Origin: Burkholderiales bacterium
GTDB taxonomy: Bacteria > Pseudomonadota > Gammaproteobacteria > Burkholderiales > Burkholderiaceae_E
Direction: 5' to 3'
DNA length: 6,219 bases
NCBI GenBank assembly: GCA_020348765.1
Contig: CP070753.1
Span: forward strand, 1,992,160 to 1,998,378
The notes beneath the pieces are model-generated. The model searched no databases. It was not told the origin of the DNA and was given only the letters and a program-made list of their open reading frames with translations. Below are positions 6,075 to 6,219 of this stretch, one piece after another (within the stretch, counting starts at the first letter, position 1; each line of letters begins with the position of its first letter). The translations under genes were made by a program, and so were the position numbers.

Positions 6075-6092
6075 TGCCGCACCTCGGCGGCA
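6075..6092. other. Short inverted repeat in the leader of the 102-aa gene
   Basis: On the minus strand TGCCGC, a 6-nt loop, then GCGGCA form a perfect 6-bp stem about 25 nt before the start codon. It could be a leader hairpin or an operator half-site pair. A convincing promoter was not found in the 6068-6138 stretch, although one is expected here because a terminator lies just upstream. Confidence 0.4.
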
Positions 6093-6138
6093 GTTGTCGG
6101 CGACTCGTCGTTTCGCCTCTGCGACTACAGGAGCCCGG

Positions 6139-6167
6139 AAAAAAAAGCCCCCGGCGTGAGCCGGGGG
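6139..6167 (-). terminator. Rho-independent terminator of the gene upstream (right of the window)
   Basis: On the minus strand CCCCCGGC, loop TCAC, GCCGGGGG form a perfect 8-bp stem, followed by one C and eight T residues (6146-6139). This is a textbook intrinsic terminator. It ends a minus-strand transcript arriving from beyond the right edge and implies that the 102-aa gene starts a new transcription unit. Confidence 0.93.
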
Positions 6168-6178
6168 TTGGAGCGCGA

Positions 6179-6200
6179 GCGGCGGACCGGAGCCCGCCGC
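6179..6200. other. Second hairpin just before the terminator
   Basis: gcggcgg (6179-6185) and ccgccgc (6194-6200) form a perfect 7-bp stem with an 8-nt loop, between the putative stop codons at 6203-6208 and the terminator. It gives two stem-loops in tandem in the 3' untranslated region of the upstream gene. It has no T-tract of its own. Confidence 0.5.
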
Positions 6201-6205
6201 GCCTA

Positions 6206-6219
6206 CTACCGGATGTTAG
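6206..6219 (-). CDS. Possible last codons of an upstream gene, partial
   Basis: The minus strand at the edge reads AAC ATC CGG TAG TAG, giving ...Asn-Ile-Arg and two stop codons in a row, 36 nt before the terminator stem. The terminator makes a gene end here likely, but an immediate TAA in another frame (6218-6216) is an equally possible stop. Nothing can be said about the product. Confidence 0.3.

Noticed and set aside
6094..6101. Minus-strand GCCGACAA as the -10 element of a flagellar sigma-28 promoter
   Set aside because: The 8-mer is one base off the GCCGATAA consensus, but the expected TAAA-type -35 element is absent at the right distance (AGAGGCGA there), so chance is likelier.

Overview
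This is a GC-rich window that looks like a proteobacterial chromosome; no marker gene allows a closer placement. Almost all coding is on the minus strand. Read in transcription order, from right to left, it holds: the last few codons of an upstream gene at the right edge (tentative); a very clear Rho-independent terminator (about 6139-6167); a small protein of unknown function (102 aa, 5742-6050); a family 2 glycosyltransferase with a helical, TPR-like C-terminal half (307 aa, 4746-5669); a probable 46-aa small ORF (4465-4605) whose stop codon directly abuts the next start; and a 1460-aa repeat protein (82-4464).

The large protein dominates the window and has three repeat sections. The N-terminal section has three copies of an 'FD..YY...HY...G..EGR' motif. 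The middle has eight cadherin-like beta-sandwich repeats of about 110 aa. The C-terminus has seven 58-aa blades of a TolB/PD40-type beta-propeller with D-x-N-x-x-x-D motifs. This is the layout of an extracellular adhesin or surface/matrix protein. It has no visible Sec signal peptide, and its secretion route cannot be read from the window.

At the left edge, bases 1-85 are a 9-bp minisatellite. On the plus strand it reads as collagen-like Gly-X-Y triplets, rich in Thr, and ends in TAA. That stop overlaps the TAG of the large minus-strand gene within the four bases CTAA (82-85). The window therefore appears to end in the tail of a collagen-like protein gene that converges on the adhesin gene.

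My working picture is a surface-structure locus: a glycosyltransferase next to an adhesin-like giant, facing a Thr-rich collagen-like protein. Joint function, including glycosylation of either repeat protein, is inference from adjacency only. The parts least covered by known families are the 46-aa ORF, the 102-aa protein, and the combination of domains in the large protein.
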